DNA from: Leptodactylus fallax
Taxonomy: Eukaryota > Chordata > Amphibia > Anura > Leptodactylidae
Direction of reading: 5' to 3'
Assembly (NCBI GenBank): GCA_947044405.1
Contig: CAMRHE010000359.1
Span: 1,665,001-1,729,000 of the forward strand
Length of the DNA: 64,000 bases
Part shown: piece after piece, positions 63,824 through 64,000 of the stretch
How the letters are laid out: the number at the start of each line of letters is the position of its first letter
How positions within the stretch are numbered: position 1 is the stretch's first letter
The notes under the pieces: model-generated
Told to the model about the DNA's origin: nothing
The model's database searches: none
What the model saw: the letters and a program-made list of their open reading frames with translations, nothing else
Translations under genes and position numbers: made by a program

Positions 63824-64000
63824 CAGTTGAAACCAGTTTGGCAGTATGCTTTGGGTCATTGTCCATTTGGAAGACTCATTTGCACCCAATCTGTAACTTC
63901 CTGGCTGATGTCTTGAGATGTTGCTTCAGTATTGCCACATAATGTTCTTTCCTCATGATGCCATTTATTTTGTGAAGTGCACCAGTCCCTCCTGCAGCAA
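63824..64000 (-). mobile_element. Fifth Tc1-like element, running off the window
   Basis: After TA the end CAGTTGAAACCAG is of Sleeping Beauty type. The sequence then jumps directly into minus-strand transposase (TATGCTTTGGGTCATTGTCC corresponds to the DNDPK region; CTGCAGCAA ends the window inside the gene), so most of the terminal repeat and the C-terminal codons are deleted. Confidence 0.75.

Overview
This is an AT-rich, intron-poor stretch of vertebrate nuclear DNA. The mix of repeats (L2-clade LINEs, several Tc1/mariner elements, a DIRS-type tyrosine-recombinase retroelement, and many TTAA-flanked and foldback MITEs) fits an amphibian, most likely a frog; that is inference, since no species-diagnostic gene is present. 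I find no normal host exon, tRNA, rRNA or CRISPR. Nearly everything recognisable is mobile DNA.

Layout. 1-12 kb: mostly unassigned sequence with a 5'-truncated L2-like LINE (2101-3060) and MITEs. 12-21 kb: two long palindromic TTAA elements, a decayed Tc1 element on the minus strand (13587-15226), a second Tc1 element (15358-20065) split by a near full-length L2-like LINE (15897-19223) with a 5-bp target duplication, and a third LINE tail. 21-27.7 kb: unassigned sequence, a 1-kb inverted-repeat element with a 14-bp target duplication (25550-26560), and a smaller foldback. 27.8-32.1 kb: an element with two ~430-bp LTRs whose interior, on the minus strand, is intron-less host coding sequence: coiled coil, a HIP1R-like segment and an hnRNP U-like SPRY segment, joined in one 679-codon open frame. 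34-46 kb: foldback, hAT-like and TTAA MITEs. 46.9-49.7 kb: remains of another LINE family carrying a foldback element. 51.2-57 kb: a Tc1 copy split by a structurally complete DIRS element (about 51418-56696) with inverted terminal repeats and an internal complementary region that mirrors its circle junction. 62-64 kb: a Tc1 element with a foreign GC-rich insert in its right repeat, and the start of another Tc1 element running off the window.

How it fits together. The window is a layered record of transposition: Tc1 copies came first and were later hit by a LINE and a DIRS element. Most transposase and polymerase genes are broken. The most unusual object is the LTR-flanked chimeric host-gene cargo at 27800-32095: gene capture by a retroelement, with a still-open fusion frame whose stop codon lies inside the downstream LTR.
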